The notes under the pieces are model-generated. The model was not told the origin of the DNA and did not search any database. It was given only the letters and a program-made list of their open reading frames with translations. A program made the position numbers and the translations under genes. Positions 41,980 through 50,989 of a stretch of 64,000 nucleotides of DNA are shown piece after piece (positions within the stretch are counted from its first letter, which is position 1; every line of letters starts with the position of its first letter). The DNA comes from CAWJMF01 sp963843945 (GTDB taxonomy: Bacteria > Vulcanimicrobiota > Vulcanimicrobiia > Vulcanimicrobiales > Vulcanimicrobiaceae), in the NCBI GenBank assembly GCA_963843945.1, contig CAWJMF010000002.1:1922001-1986000 (forward strand). The letters are read 5' to 3'.

Positions 41980-43325
41980 ACAACGCCGGGATTGCGATCT
42001 TCGTCATGGTCGCCGTCTCCGTCTTGCTCGGCTATCTGGGCGTGCCCGTGCCGTTCGCGCTGATGGCGAGCGTCTTCATAACCGTGGTCCTCTTCACCCA
42101 CATCTCGCTCGCCTCGATGACGGGCCAGCTTTTCAACGGCGTCAACACGCTGATGCTGCTCGCGGTCCCGTTCTTCTTGCTCGTCGGCGAGCTGATGACG
42201 TCGGCCAACATCACGGTCCGCATCATCGCCTGCGCGCAAGCTCTGGTCGGACACTTGCGCAGCGGTCTCGCGCAGGTGGTCGCGGTGTTCGGCCTCTTCT
42301 TTGCGGGGATCTCCGGTTCGTCGACCGCCGACGTCGTCGCGATGAGTACGGTGTTGATGCCGGAGATGAAACGCGAGGGCTACGACCCGGCCTTCACCGC
42401 AGCCTTGATCGCCGCCGCCTCGACGATGGCCAACATGGTGCCGCCTAGCATCCTCGCGGTCGTCTACGGCGCGGTCGGGAACGTCTCGATCGGCGGCCTG
42501 TTCTTGGCCGGCGCCACGCCCGGCGTCCTCGTCGGGATCGGCTTGATGGTCTACAGCTACTTCTTCGGACCGCCCGGAGTCCCGAAGAAACGCGCCGGCT
42601 TCGCGCAACTCTCAAGTGCGTTTAAATCGGCAGCGTTGCCCCTGCTGATCCCGTTCATCATCGTGGGCGGCATCATGACCGGCCAATTCACGCCGGTCGA
42701 AGCCGGAATGGTCGCGGTCATCTACGTTCTCGTCGTGCTGATTCCGCTCTACAGCCGCGCGCACATCAAACACTTGCCACGCGACTTCATGCTCGCCGGG
42801 GCGCTCTACGCGCTGCCGCTCAGCGCGGTCGCAGCGGCTTCCGCCTTCGGTTGGGTCTTGGCGTATCTGCGCGGTCCGGACGTCGTCTCGGCCTGGATCG
42901 AGCAGGTGGCAGGCCACAACGGCGTCGCGATCATGTTCTTGATCGTCGGCATGCTCGTGATCGTCGGCGACTTTCTCGAAGGCATCCCCGCGATCATCAT
43001 CTTTATGCCGCTCATCCTGGCGCTCGTGAAGCTCGGCCACATCCAGCCGCTGCACATGGGCGTCGTCATCATCGTCACGCTAGCTTTCGGCAACATCACG
43101 CCGCCCTACGGGCTACAGCTGCTGCTCGCATCGAACTTAGCGAAGGTTGCGTGGCCGCGCGCGCTGGTGGCGTGCCTGCCGCTTTACGTCATCTTCTTCC
43201 TCGTCATCGCGTTGATCGTCATTTTCCCCGACCTAACGCTCTGGCTGCCGCGCTGGCTCTTTCCCCAAGCGCTGGGCTGCTTCGCGAACGCGCTGACACA
43301 CAAACTCGTTTGTCCTCCGTCCTAA
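41976..43325 (+). CDS. dctM: TRAP transporter large membrane subunit DctM
   Basis: This is a 449-residue multi-spanning permease of the DctM/IT superfamily. Characteristic stretches are VPFFLLVGELMTSANI, FFAGISGSSTADVVAMSTVLMPEM, AASTMANMVPPSILAVVYGAV, MTGQFTPVEAGMVAVIYVL and TLAFGNITPPYGLQL. DctM is the channel-forming subunit that moves the substrate using the Na+ gradient. It is translationally coupled to dctQ. The C-terminal tail is slightly longer than usual, ending in Cys-Pro-Pro-Ser. The gene ends 99 bases from the convergent dehydratase gene. That gap holds a short palindrome but no clear terminator. Confidence 0.92.
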   Translation: MNNAGIAIFVMVAVSVLLGYLGVPVPFALMASVFITVVLFTHISLASMTGQLFNGVNTLMLLAVPFFLLVGELMTSANITVRIIACAQALVGHLRSGLAQVVAVFGLFFAGISGSSTADVVAMSTVLMPEMKREGYDPAFTAALIAAASTMANMVPPSILAVVYGAVGNVSIGGLFLAGATPGVLVGIGLMVYSYFFGPPGVPKKRAGFAQLSSAFKSAALPLLIPFIIVGGIMTGQFTPVEAGMVAVIYVLVVLIPLYSRAHIKHLPRDFMLAGALYALPLSAVAAASAFGWVLAYLRGPDVVSAWIEQVAGHNGVAIMFLIVGMLVIVGDFLEGIPAIIIFMPLILALVKLGHIQPLHMGVVIIVTLAFGNITPPYGLQLLLASNLAKVAWPRALVACLPLYVIFFLVIALIVIFPDLTLWLPRWLFPQALGCFANALTHKLVCPPS

Positions 43326-43424
43326 GTCTCTCGGTGCGGCGTCAGCCGTCAGGTTTCTAGTCATTTCTCCTTGGAACGTCGTACGACGTCGCAGGACCGC
43401 GCGAGTCTCCCTTGGCGGGCGCCG

Positions 43425-45116
43425 CTATCCGGTGCCGCGGAGGAAGTCGAAATCGCAGCCGAGTTCCGCACCTAAAATGTGCTCGGCGTACAGGCGGCCG
43501 TAGCCGCGCGAGGGAGGCTCAGCCGGCTGGAAGCCGGCGAGACGGCGCTCGATTTCGTCCGCCGAAACGAGCAGCTCGAGACGTTTCTCACGGGCGCTGA
43601 CGCGGATGCGGTCGCCGTTGCGGACGGCGGCGAGCGGACCGCCGCGCGCGGATTCGGGCGAGACGTGCAGGACGACTGCGCCGTAGGCGGTGCCGCTCAT
43701 CCGCGCGTCGCTGATCCGCAGCATGTCGCGCACGCCGCGTTCCGCCAGCTTCCTCGGAATCGGAAGGTAGCCGGCCTCGGGCATGCCGGCGCCGAGCGGG
43801 CCCGCGTTTTGCAACACGAGCACGTCGTCAGGTTCGACGTCGAGATCGGGAGAGTCGATGCGCGCCGCGAGGTCGGCGAGGTCGCTGAAGACGACGGCGC
43901 GGCCTTCGTGTTCGAGCAGACGCGCGTCGGCTGCGGCGGCTTTCAAAATCGCGCCGTCCGGTGCGAGGTTTCCGAAAAGCGCGACGAGGGCGTCGCGTTC
44001 GACCAGCGGCTTGTCGAGCGACGCGATGACGGAACGGTCGACGTACGTTGCGCGCGACTCCCGGGCGAGGCGTTCGTCGAGCGTTTCCCCGGCGACGGAG
44101 AACGTCTCGCGATGCAGCTTGGGAGCGAGCTCGCGCAGCAGGGCACGCATTCCGCCGGCGGCGTGGAAGTCTTCCATGTAGCCTTCGCCGACGGGTTTGA
44201 GATTGACGAGCACCGGCGTGTCGCAGCTGATCTCGTTGAAGCGTTCGAGCGTCAGGGGAATCGAGAGGCGCCCGGCGATCGCGGTGAGATGGATGACCGC
44301 GTTGGTCGACCCGCCCAGCGCGAAGAGGACGCGCAACGCGTTTTCGACGCTCGCGCGGGTGACGACGCGTTCGGGCGTGAGTCCTTCGGCGGCGAGTTCG
44401 ACCGCGCGCCGGCCCGTCGCTTCGGCGACGCGCAAGCGCTCGGCGTGCACGGCGGGCGGCGTGGCGGAGCCGGGCAAACTCATGCCCAGGGCTTCGCTGA
44501 CGCAGGCCATCGTGCTCGCCGTTCCCATCACCGCGCACGTGCCGGCGGTGGTCGCCAGGTTCGCTTCGATCTCGCCGATTCGCTCGCGCGAGAGTTCGCC
44601 CGCGCGGTAGCGCGCCCAGTACGAACGGCAGTCGGTGCACGCGCCGAGCCGCACGCCTTCGAAACGGCCGGTCAGCATCGGCCCGGTGACGAGCGCGATG
44701 GCGGGCTTACCCGCCGAGAGCGCGCCCATCAATTGCGCCGGCACCGTCTTGTCGCAGCCGCCGACGAGGACGACCGAATCCATCGGCTGCGCGCGAATCA
44801 TCTCCTCGACGTCCATCGCCATGAGGTTGCGGAACATCAAGCTCGTCGGCTGCACGAAGGGCTCGCCGAGCGAGATCGTCGGAAACTCGAGCGGCAAACC
44901 GCCCGCCGCCAGCACGCCGCGCGAAACGGACGCGACGAGCTCCGGCATCAAGCGATGGCAGTTGTTGAAACCGCCGCCCGAACTCGCGATCCCCACGATC
45001 GGCCGCGCCAGCAGTTCGTCGGAATAACCCATCGACTTCGCGAAAGCCCGGCGCAAATACAGCGAGAACTCCGGGTCACCGTAGCTGGTCAGGCCTCGCG
45101 AGAGGCCGCCCTTCAC
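43425..45116 (-). CDS. IlvD/Edd-family dehydratase (sugar-acid or dihydroxy-acid dehydratase)
   Basis: This is a 563-residue Fe-S dehydratase. It contains NNCHRLMPEL, VGGCDKTVPAQLMG, GACTDCRSYWARY, TTAGTCAVMGTASTM and the C-terminal RISDARMSGTAYGAV with the conserved Ser. The cysteines of the first, second and fourth motifs are the cluster ligands in this family. Members dehydrate 2,3-dihydroxy acids (IlvD), 6-phosphogluconate (Edd) or free pentonates. Start GTG 45116 overlaps the stop of the DHDPS-family gene (GTGA). That pairing and the TRAP transporter point to a sugar acid such as arabonate or xylonate rather than branched-chain amino-acid synthesis. IlvD itself cannot be excluded. Confidence 0.87.
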   Translation of the reverse strand: MKGGLSRGLTSYGDPEFSLYLRRAFAKSMGYSDELLARPIVGIASSGGGFNNCHRLMPELVASVSRGVLAAGGLPLEFPTISLGEPFVQPTSLMFRNLMAMDVEEMIRAQPMDSVVLVGGCDKTVPAQLMGALSAGKPAIALVTGPMLTGRFEGVRLGACTDCRSYWARYRAGELSRERIGEIEANLATTAGTCAVMGTASTMACVSEALGMSLPGSATPPAVHAERLRVAEATGRRAVELAAEGLTPERVVTRASVENALRVLFALGGSTNAVIHLTAIAGRLSIPLTLERFNEISCDTPVLVNLKPVGEGYMEDFHAAGGMRALLRELAPKLHRETFSVAGETLDERLARESRATYVDRSVIASLDKPLVERDALVALFGNLAPDGAILKAAAADARLLEHEGRAVVFSDLADLAARIDSPDLDVEPDDVLVLQNAGPLGAGMPEAGYLPIPRKLAERGVRDMLRISDARMSGTAYGAVVLHVSPESARGGPLAAVRNGDRIRVSAREKRLELLVSADEIERRLAGFQPAEPPSRGYGRLYAEHILGAELGCDFDFLRGTG

Positions 45117-46030
45117 ACGACCGCGCCGGCCGGCGCAGCGTACCCGGCAGCCCGCAAGCGTTCCAGCAGCAGGACCCGTTCGGTCTCCGCGAGCGTTCCC
45201 AGCGGCGGCATCGCACGCAGCCACTCCGGATCGCGATGCAGTTCGCTCACCAGGAAACGCAAGGCCGGGACGAGCGGGAAACTCGCGATCGCCGCGCGCA
45301 TCGCCGCGACGCGCGTTTGCGCTTCGCTCACGTCGCCCTCGCCGTACCAAACCGGCGCGCAGTACGGCGCGGTCACGTTTGCCGAAGCGGAGATGCAGCC
45401 GGCGTAGCCGGCGCCGCGGCTCTCCGCGAGCGCCGCTTCGGAGCTCGGAAAGATGTCGAGCGACGGGTAGTCGCGATGCATCGCCGCGGCATACGCCATG
45501 TCTCCCGAACTGTCTTTGAGACCGGCGATCGTCGAGCCGAAGGTCGCGCAGAGCCGGCCGGTGAGGCTCAGCGTGATGGGTACGCCGCTCATCTTCGGAA
45601 AGTTGTAGAGGTACAAGCGCAGCGCGTCACTGCCCGTCCGTTCGACGAGCGCGGCGTAGAACGCGAACAGGGCGTCTTCGGAAAGGTCCTTATAATAGAA
45701 GGGCGGGATGACGAGCGCACCCGCGAAGCCGAGCGCAACCGCCGCCCGGGTCAGCGTTACCGCATCCTCGAGCGCCGCCGCACCGGTGCCGGTGAGCATC
45801 GCGCTCGGTGGCAGGCCGCTGCCGGCCAGGGCTTCCATCAGCGCGATACGTTGACTGACCGAGAACGACGCCGCCTCCCCGGTCGTGCCGAGAACGTTCA
45901 GACCGTCGCAGCCGTTCGCGAGCAGCCAGCGCGCGTGCGCGATCAGGCGCGCGTGATCGGGCGCAAGGCCGGGACCAACCGGCGTAAGGATGGCCGCGAG
46001 AATTCCGCTCGGCCGCGCAGCAGCTGCCAT
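45113..46030 (-). CDS. DHDPS/NAL-family lyase or dehydratase
   Basis: This 305-residue TIM-barrel protein belongs to the dihydrodipicolinate synthase/N-acetylneuraminate lyase superfamily. Landmarks are GTTGEAASF (48-56), Schiff-base lysine K172 in AGLKDSSGD, and Y142 in LYNFPKMSG. The GXXGE pattern reads GTTGE as in sugar-acid lyases. Known relatives include DapA, KDG aldolase and 2-keto-3-deoxy-pentonate dehydratase. ATG 46030 follows GGAAAGGAAAG. Because the downstream coupled gene is an IlvD/Edd dehydratase, a 2-keto-3-deoxy-sugar-acid substrate fits best. DapA-type lysine synthesis looks unlikely in this setting. Confidence 0.85.
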   Translation of the reverse strand: MAAAARPSGILAAILTPVGPGLAPDHARLIAHARWLLANGCDGLNVLGTTGEAASFSVSQRIALMEALAGSGLPPSAMLTGTGAAALEDAVTLTRAAVALGFAGALVIPPFYYKDLSEDALFAFYAALVERTGSDALRLYLYNFPKMSGVPITLSLTGRLCATFGSTIAGLKDSSGDMAYAAAMHRDYPSLDIFPSSEAALAESRGAGYAGCISASANVTAPYCAPVWYGEGDVSEAQTRVAAMRAAIASFPLVPALRFLVSELHRDPEWLRAMPPLGTLAETERVLLLERLRAAGYAAPAGAVV

Positions 46031-46083
46031 AGCGCTTTCCTTTCCGGCACTCGACGGCTTCGCCTTTGCGGCTCGCGAACGTG

Positions 46084-46548
46084 CTAGCGGCGCGCGACGA
46101 AGGCGCAGGCCGCACTGACCAGTCGCGGCCGTCTCGGCCGCAGCGCTTGGCGGATGAGGTTCATCAGTTCGCTCATCGCGTTCGGCCGGCCGGGCCGCTC
46201 TCGCATACCGCGCGCGAACCCGACGATGCTCGGCGCCGAATCGTCCCTCGCGTCGAGCATCACGACCGGGCACTCCGTCTCGTTTCGAATCGCCTCGAAC
46301 AGCGAGACGCCGTCGAGCGGCGCGAGCATGTCGAGCAGTATCACCGCATCCGGATCGTGTAAGCGAACCAGCGCTTGTCCGACGCCGCCGTCGGTCGCGC
46401 TCTCGACGTCGAACCCGCCGAGGCCCAGACCGTCCGAGAGGAGACGCTGCGTCAATCGGCCGCGGCCGATCACGACGACTTTACCGGGAGCGCCGCCCGC
46501 CGACGCTTCCGCGGCTCCCGCCCGGAGCCTACGCGCGAGCATGGCCAC
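46084..46548 (-). CDS. Receiver-like domain protein with degenerate active site
   Basis: The 154-residue protein has a fold pattern like CheY: VVVIGRGRLTQRLLSDGLGLGGFDVESA, AVILLDMLAPLDGVSLFEAI and CPVVMLDARDD. The phosphoacceptor-like Asp is present in LLDML. The acidic pair expected after the first strand is replaced by IGRGR, and the final Lys is not obvious. It may be a pseudo-receiver. Start GTG 46548 or ATG 46542. No histidine kinase or output domain is attached. Its role is unknown. Confidence 0.5.
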   Translation of the reverse strand: MAMLARRLRAGAAEASAGGAPGKVVVIGRGRLTQRLLSDGLGLGGFDVESATDGGVGQALVRLHDPDAVILLDMLAPLDGVSLFEAIRNETECPVVMLDARDDSAPSIVGFARGMRERPGRPNAMSELMNLIRQALRPRRPRLVSAACAFVARR

Positions 46549-46684
46549 ATCTTACGCTAAAATACTTCGGCAATTCTGGGAGCTGCGGCCGACTCTCACC
46601 GAGTTCTCATCCGGGCGCCAGGCGAGCGCGCGGCCGGGGTGCTACGATGAAAGAGCGAGCGCCGCAGTTCGGGAGGAGCGTACG

Positions 46685-47110
46685 ATGCGCGCGAGTTTCG
46701 TTTTTGCGGCGGCGACCTTCGCCGCCGGGCTCGCAGGGCCGGCCTTCGCACAGCAGGCGCCGCCCGCCGGCGCGTCCGTGACGCTGCTCGCACCGGCCGA
46801 CGAATATTTCGGCCGCTTCCGCTTGAGCATCTTGGGCATCGCCAACGCGCTCAAGCTCGCGACCGATCGGCTCCAGGCCGGCGCGGATCCGCACGGAATT
46901 TGCGAGGGCTCGCTCTTCTCCGTAGGCGACGCGATTGCGGCGTGGGAGCACGCGTATCCGCAAGATCCTGCGATCGCGCGCGATCTGCTGCTCCTCGAGC
47001 GCACGTACGTGCGGGCGGCGACGGCGGAAGCGCGCGCACATGCCGCCGAAACCGAACGTTGGCTGCGGCGCGACTACCCGAACTCGGCCGCGGCTCGCGA
47101 AACGCCTTAA
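46685..47110 (+). CDS. Secreted small helical protein
   Basis: The 141-residue protein begins at ATG 46685 after GGGAGGAG, with a signal peptide (FVFAAATFAAGLAGPAFA). The mature part is helical (LSILGIANALKLATDRLQAGA, PAIARDLLLLERTYVRAATAEARAHAAET) with a single Cys (HGICEGS). No family recognised. Its TAA overlaps the TAA of the convergent propeller gene, so both stops occupy 47107-47110. Confidence 0.6.
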   Translation: MRASFVFAAATFAAGLAGPAFAQQAPPAGASVTLLAPADEYFGRFRLSILGIANALKLATDRLQAGADPHGICEGSLFSVGDAIAAWEHAYPQDPAIARDLLLLERTYVRAATAEARAHAAETERWLRRDYPNSAAARETP

Positions 47111-47763
47111 GTTGAAAGCGGCTTAGCGAAGGCGACGATCTCGCCCCGGGCACGGTGGTTCGTCCAGAAATTCGTTCCGTCGAACGCGAGCGCGCGAGCG
47201 GGGAACGGAATCCGGGCGACGTCTTCGATCTTCGGCGCCGGGCCGCGCGCGTCGACGCTCGTCAGCCAATATTCGTCCGTCTCTTCGTCGTCGGTCGTCA
47301 CCAGGTAGAAACGGCCGCCGACGACGACCACACCGCAGATGTCGTGCGGGACGGCAAACACCGTCCCGACGGTCCCGCGCTCGTCGAGCGAGAGCACGCG
47401 GCGCTTGTAGAACTGGCTGACGTAGAGGCGATCGCCGTCGTACGCAAGCTGAGAACCGGTGTCGTCCGGTGCCGCAAACGCACCTTCGGATTTGAAGCCG
47501 TGCCCGGGCACGAATCGCCGGATGATGCGGTGGTCTTCGGCCGTCTCGCTGCACAAGACGCGCAGCTCGTCGCCGACGACGGTCATGCCGTACGGCAACC
47601 CGGGCGCGGCGGCTTCTTCGCGCACCGTCCAATGCTGCGGATCGAGCGCGTACAGCCGTTGCGTCTCGAGCGAACCCATCCAGAGCAGCGTACCGTCGAA
47701 AGCCAGCGATTGGGGACGCGGCGCCGGCGAGGGCAAGCGCAGCATCTCCTCGATTTCCTGCAT
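47107..47763 (-). CDS. Cytoplasmic beta-propeller-like protein
   Basis: This is a 218-residue protein of repeated strand motifs: PQSLAFDGTLLWMGSLE, LPYGMTVVGDELRVLCSE, QLAYDGDRLYVSQFY, CGVVVVGGRFYLVTTDD and ARALAFDGTNFWTNHR. These resemble short propeller blades similar to glutaminyl-cyclase-like or strictosidine-synthase-like proteins. No signal peptide. It lies 50 bases after the acyl-CoA ligase on the same strand and may be the last gene of the mutase operon. Function unknown. Confidence 0.55.
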   Translation of the reverse strand: MQEIEEMLRLPSPAPRPQSLAFDGTLLWMGSLETQRLYALDPQHWTVREEAAAPGLPYGMTVVGDELRVLCSETAEDHRIIRRFVPGHGFKSEGAFAAPDDTGSQLAYDGDRLYVSQFYKRRVLSLDERGTVGTVFAVPHDICGVVVVGGRFYLVTTDDEETDEYWLTSVDARGPAPKIEDVARIPFPARALAFDGTNFWTNHRARGEIVAFAKPLST

Positions 47764-47813
47764 GGGCTCAGACTTCGAATCGAAAGCGGGCTTCCCTCGG
47801 GAGCTCGCGGCGC

Positions 47814-49259
47814 CTAGCGGGTCGTTTCCAGCTCGCCCTCGAGCCGTTCGCGCACGTCCTTGAACAACTCGCGATCGTCGACGACGCGCCGCGCTTTGTG
47901 ATCGGTGCGCGGGAAGGTCGCCGGGGCGCAGGCCTCGATCTTCGCGCGCACGCCGAGAACGCGCTGCAATCCCTCACCGGCGCGCCGGGCGAAGTCCGCG
48001 ATCGCCGTTTGGCCGCGCGCCGCGAACTCGCCGTCGTATTCGACCCGGACGAGCAGCTCGTCCATCGCACCTTCGCGCGTGATCACGACGCGGTGTTCGC
48101 CGCCGTAGCCCGCAGTAGCGTTCAAGACGTTTTCGATTTCCGAAGGATAGATGTTCTCGCCGCGGATTTGGAACATGTCGTCGATCCGCCCGTAGATGCC
48201 CTTCGGTAAGCGCGGGTAGGTCCGTCCGCACGGATTTTCTTCCATGACCCAGTGGGTCAGGTCGCCGGAGAACAACCGGATCATCGGTTGCGAGGTGCGC
48301 TCGAGGTGCGTGTAAACCGGCGTGCCCTGCCGGCCGTACGGCACGCGGCGCAGCGTGGCCGGATCGCACACTTCGTGATAGACCATGTCTTGCCACAAGA
48401 GCATGCCTTCGTCGCTGGCCGACGTACCGGCGGCGCTCATGAACGGCGTCATCTCCGCCATCGTCCCGCAATCGAACACTTTAGCCCCGTACGATTCGGC
48501 GATCCGGTCGCGCACCGAAGGAATCGAAGCGCCGGGCTCGCCCGAGAAGAACATGACCTCGAGACCGAGCTCGCGCGGATCGAAACCCTCCTCGCGCGCG
48601 ACCTCCGCCAGCCGCAGCGCGTAGGACGGCGTACTGTAGAAACCGCGCGGTTTCACCGCGGCGAGCCACTGCACGGCCCGGGCCGACATCCCGGGAGCGC
48701 CGGCGCCGAACGGGAAGCTGCGCGCGCGCAGACGTTCCGCGCCGAGCATCGCGCCCCACGAGCCGAGATACAGGCTGAAGATCGCCGCGACGAAGACGGT
48801 GTCGCCGGGCCGCAATCCCATGCCCCAAAGAATGCGCGCGTGGTTGTTCGCGATCGTACGCCAGTCTTCGCGCCCCACCGCGAAGGCGGTCGGACGGCCG
48901 GTCGTGCCCGACGTGCCGTGGACGTGGTGCACCTCGGCCTCGGGCACGCAAAGATAGTCGCCGAAGGGCGGCGCGGCGGCTTGCGAGGCGCGCAGTTCGG
49001 CTTTGGTCACGACCGGTACGCGCTCGAAGGCCTCGAGCGAGTCGATCGACTCGGGGTCGACGCCGGCCTCGTCCCACTTCTTACGATAGAACGGCGAGCT
49101 CGCGTACGCGTAGCGCATGATCTCGCGCAGCCGCACGGCGATCGCGGCGTCGCGCTCGGCCGGGGGCATCGTTTCGCGCCGCGTAAACCAGTAGGGGCTG
49201 GCGGGAGCCGGCATGTACGCGTCGTCGTAGGCCGGCGGGAACGACCAGGCTTCCATCAT
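47814..49259 (-). CDS. Phenylacetate-CoA ligase-like acyl-CoA ligase (candidate 2-hydroxy acid CoA ligase)
   Basis: This is a 481-residue ANL-superfamily enzyme of the PaaK type. Residues 114-124 (HGTSGTTGRPT) are the P-loop. The N-terminal SPFYRKKWDEAGVDP and the C-terminal IRGENIYPSEIENVL plus FPRTDHKARRVVDDRE are typical PaaK-family features. The reaction is acid + ATP + CoA to acyl-CoA + AMP + PPi. Start ATG 49259 overlaps the stop of the ThDP enzyme gene (ATGATGG, after GGAGG). The operon with a 2-hydroxyisobutyryl-CoA mutase signature suggests a 2-hydroxy acid as substrate. From sequence alone, aryl acids remain possible. Confidence 0.85.
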   Translation of the reverse strand: MMEAWSFPPAYDDAYMPAPASPYWFTRRETMPPAERDAAIAVRLREIMRYAYASSPFYRKKWDEAGVDPESIDSLEAFERVPVVTKAELRASQAAAPPFGDYLCVPEAEVHHVHGTSGTTGRPTAFAVGREDWRTIANNHARILWGMGLRPGDTVFVAAIFSLYLGSWGAMLGAERLRARSFPFGAGAPGMSARAVQWLAAVKPRGFYSTPSYALRLAEVAREEGFDPRELGLEVMFFSGEPGASIPSVRDRIAESYGAKVFDCGTMAEMTPFMSAAGTSASDEGMLLWQDMVYHEVCDPATLRRVPYGRQGTPVYTHLERTSQPMIRLFSGDLTHWVMEENPCGRTYPRLPKGIYGRIDDMFQIRGENIYPSEIENVLNATAGYGGEHRVVITREGAMDELLVRVEYDGEFAARGQTAIADFARRAGEGLQRVLGVRAKIEACAPATFPRTDHKARRVVDDRELFKDVRERLEGELETTR

Positions 49260-50989
49260 TCCTCCAGATTTTGGCCGCGCCGGCGGCGTTCGGCGGCATC
49301 CCACGCGTCGAGCGGCTGGTAAGCGGGAACGAAGCCGAGACCTTTGCCGCTGTCCGACGAAACGGCTTCGCGCGTCACCACGACGTCGAGCACGGCCGGC
49401 GCGTTAGCGAGCGCGCGCCGCAGAGCGGCGGGCAGTTCCTCGGCATCGGTCACGCGTTCCCCGTGCGCACCGAGCGCGCGCCCGAGCGCCGCGTAATCCG
49501 AGTACGCCAGCTCCGTGCCGACGATGCGCCCTCCGTAGTTGACGTCTTGGTCGTGACGCTCGATGTTCCACGCGGCGTTGTTCGCCACGATGAAGACGGC
49601 TTTCGCACCGTGCCGCACGGCCGTGTCGATCTCCATCGCGTTGAACCCGAAGGCCCCGTCGCCGCTGACGCAGATCGTTTCGCGGCCTGGGAATGCCAGG
49701 GCCGCGGCGACCGCGAACGGCACGCCGACGCCGAGGCAGCCGAAGGAACCCGAATCGAGATACGTCCGGTTCGCAAAGCCGAGCCGGGCGAAACTCAGGA
49801 TGTCGCCGCCGTCCGCGATGGCGACCGCGTCCTCCGCGGCGACGGAACGGATCGCGGCAAAGATGCGGTTGGGATGCATCGCGCCGTCGCTGCCGGCGGG
49901 CGCGCTTGCGAGTTTGGACGCATACGCGGCGCTCCGTTCGCGATGCCGGCGCGAGCGCTCCGCGGCCCACTCGAGGTCGACCGCGGGCCGGCGCGAACCC
50001 GCCACCGCGACGATCGCTTCGAGCGCGAGCCGGGGCGACGCGTAGATCTCGGGCTCGCCGCGCCGGTTGTCGGCAAGTTCCGCGGTCGAATCGGCGATTC
50101 GGACGAAGCGGGCCTGCGGAAAGACCGCGGGGGAGCCGTAGCCGAGTTGGTAGTCGAGCTTTCGTCCGACGGTCACCACCAAATCGGCCTCGCTCATGAG
50201 CACGCCGCGCAGCGACGTGACGACCGCCGGATGTTCGTCGGGCACGAGCCCGCGGCTCTCTTGCGTGTCGAGGTAGAGCGCGCCGAGACGGTCGAGCAGG
50301 CGCACCAATTCCGGACCCGCCCCGCGCGCTCCGCGTCCGGTGACGATAACCGGGCGGCGAGCCGACCACAGGGCTTCGACGGCCGCGGCGACCGAGGCGC
50401 TCTCCGGCGCGAACTCGCGCGGTGCGCGCGGCGCGAAGTGTTCCTCGAGCAAGAGCCCGGCCAAAACGGGCTCGCGCAGGACGTCGGTCGGAAATTCGAT
50501 GTACGAGGGGCCGGGTTCGCCGCCGTCGCCCATGGCGCGGCTCACCGCCTCGTCGAGTTCGCGCGCCACGTGCTCGGCCACGCGGCAGGTTCGCGCGAAG
50601 CGCGCGATCGGCTGCATCACGGCAACGTGCGGCATCTCTTGCAGCGGTCCCATGTTCGTCTGCGGACGCGGCGCGCAGCCGGCTACGACGAGCAGCGGAA
50701 CGCGCGCGCTCGAAGCGTTGGCGACCGCGGTCACGGTGTTGGTGACGCCCGGCCCGGCCGTGACGAGCGCGACCCCCAACTCGCCGGTCAGTTCGGCGTG
50801 CGCGTGAGCCATGTGGACGGCCGCGGCTTCGTGGCGCACGTCGACGATCGGAATGCCGAGCTGTGCGACGACGTCCCAGACCGGTTGGATGTGACCGCCT
50901 TGCAGACCGAAGACGCGCGACACGCCGCGCGCCGCGAGAAATCGCGCGATTAGCTGCGCCGGGGCGAGCAGCTCGCGCTCCGCGATCAT
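49256..50989 (-). CDS. ThDP-dependent 2-hydroxyacyl-CoA lyase-like enzyme
   Basis: This 577-residue enzyme has the three-domain layout of acetolactate synthase/oxalyl-CoA decarboxylase relatives. E54 (VRHEAAAVHM) activates ThDP. The C-terminal GDGAFGFNAMEIDTAVRHGAK and the following N470-type NNAAWN bind ThDP diphosphate and Mg2+. The stretch TNMGPLQEMPHVAV resembles the GxFQExPQV stretch of 2-hydroxyacyl-CoA lyases, and FGFxxMExxT is also shared with them. Lyases cleave 2-hydroxyacyl-CoA to an aldehyde or ketone plus formyl-CoA. Position inside an operon of CoA-ester enzymes supports lyase rather than acetolactate synthase. ATG overlaps the stop of the B12 subunit (ATGA). Confidence 0.78.
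   Translation of the reverse strand: MIAERELLAPAQLIARFLAARGVSRVFGLQGGHIQPVWDVVAQLGIPIVDVRHEAAAVHMAHAHAELTGELGVALVTAGPGVTNTVTAVANASSARVPLLVVAGCAPRPQTNMGPLQEMPHVAVMQPIARFARTCRVAEHVARELDEAVSRAMGDGGEPGPSYIEFPTDVLREPVLAGLLLEEHFAPRAPREFAPESASVAAAVEALWSARRPVIVTGRGARGAGPELVRLLDRLGALYLDTQESRGLVPDEHPAVVTSLRGVLMSEADLVVTVGRKLDYQLGYGSPAVFPQARFVRIADSTAELADNRRGEPEIYASPRLALEAIVAVAGSRRPAVDLEWAAERSRRHRERSAAYASKLASAPAGSDGAMHPNRIFAAIRSVAAEDAVAIADGGDILSFARLGFANRTYLDSGSFGCLGVGVPFAVAAALAFPGRETICVSGDGAFGFNAMEIDTAVRHGAKAVFIVANNAAWNIERHDQDVNYGGRIVGTELAYSDYAALGRALGAHGERVTDAEELPAALRRALANAPAVLDVVVTREAVSSDSGKGLGFVPAYQPLDAWDAAERRRRGQNLEE

Noticed and set aside
43376..43389. 14-base perfect palindrome ACGTCGTACGACGT between dctM and the dehydratase gene
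   Set aside because: Several such palindromes are expected by chance in 64 kb of GC-rich DNA, and no second copy or promoter was seen.
43479..45407. 642-codon plus-strand open frame opposite the dehydratase
   Set aside because: It has no recognisable motif and an Arg/Gly/Asp/Glu-heavy composition typical of antisense frames. The minus strand encodes all the Fe-S motifs.
49256..50989. Acetolactate synthase large subunit
   Set aside because: No small subunit is present, the GPLQEMPHV and FGFNAME stretches fit 2-hydroxyacyl-CoA lyases better, and the operon is made of acyl-CoA enzymes.
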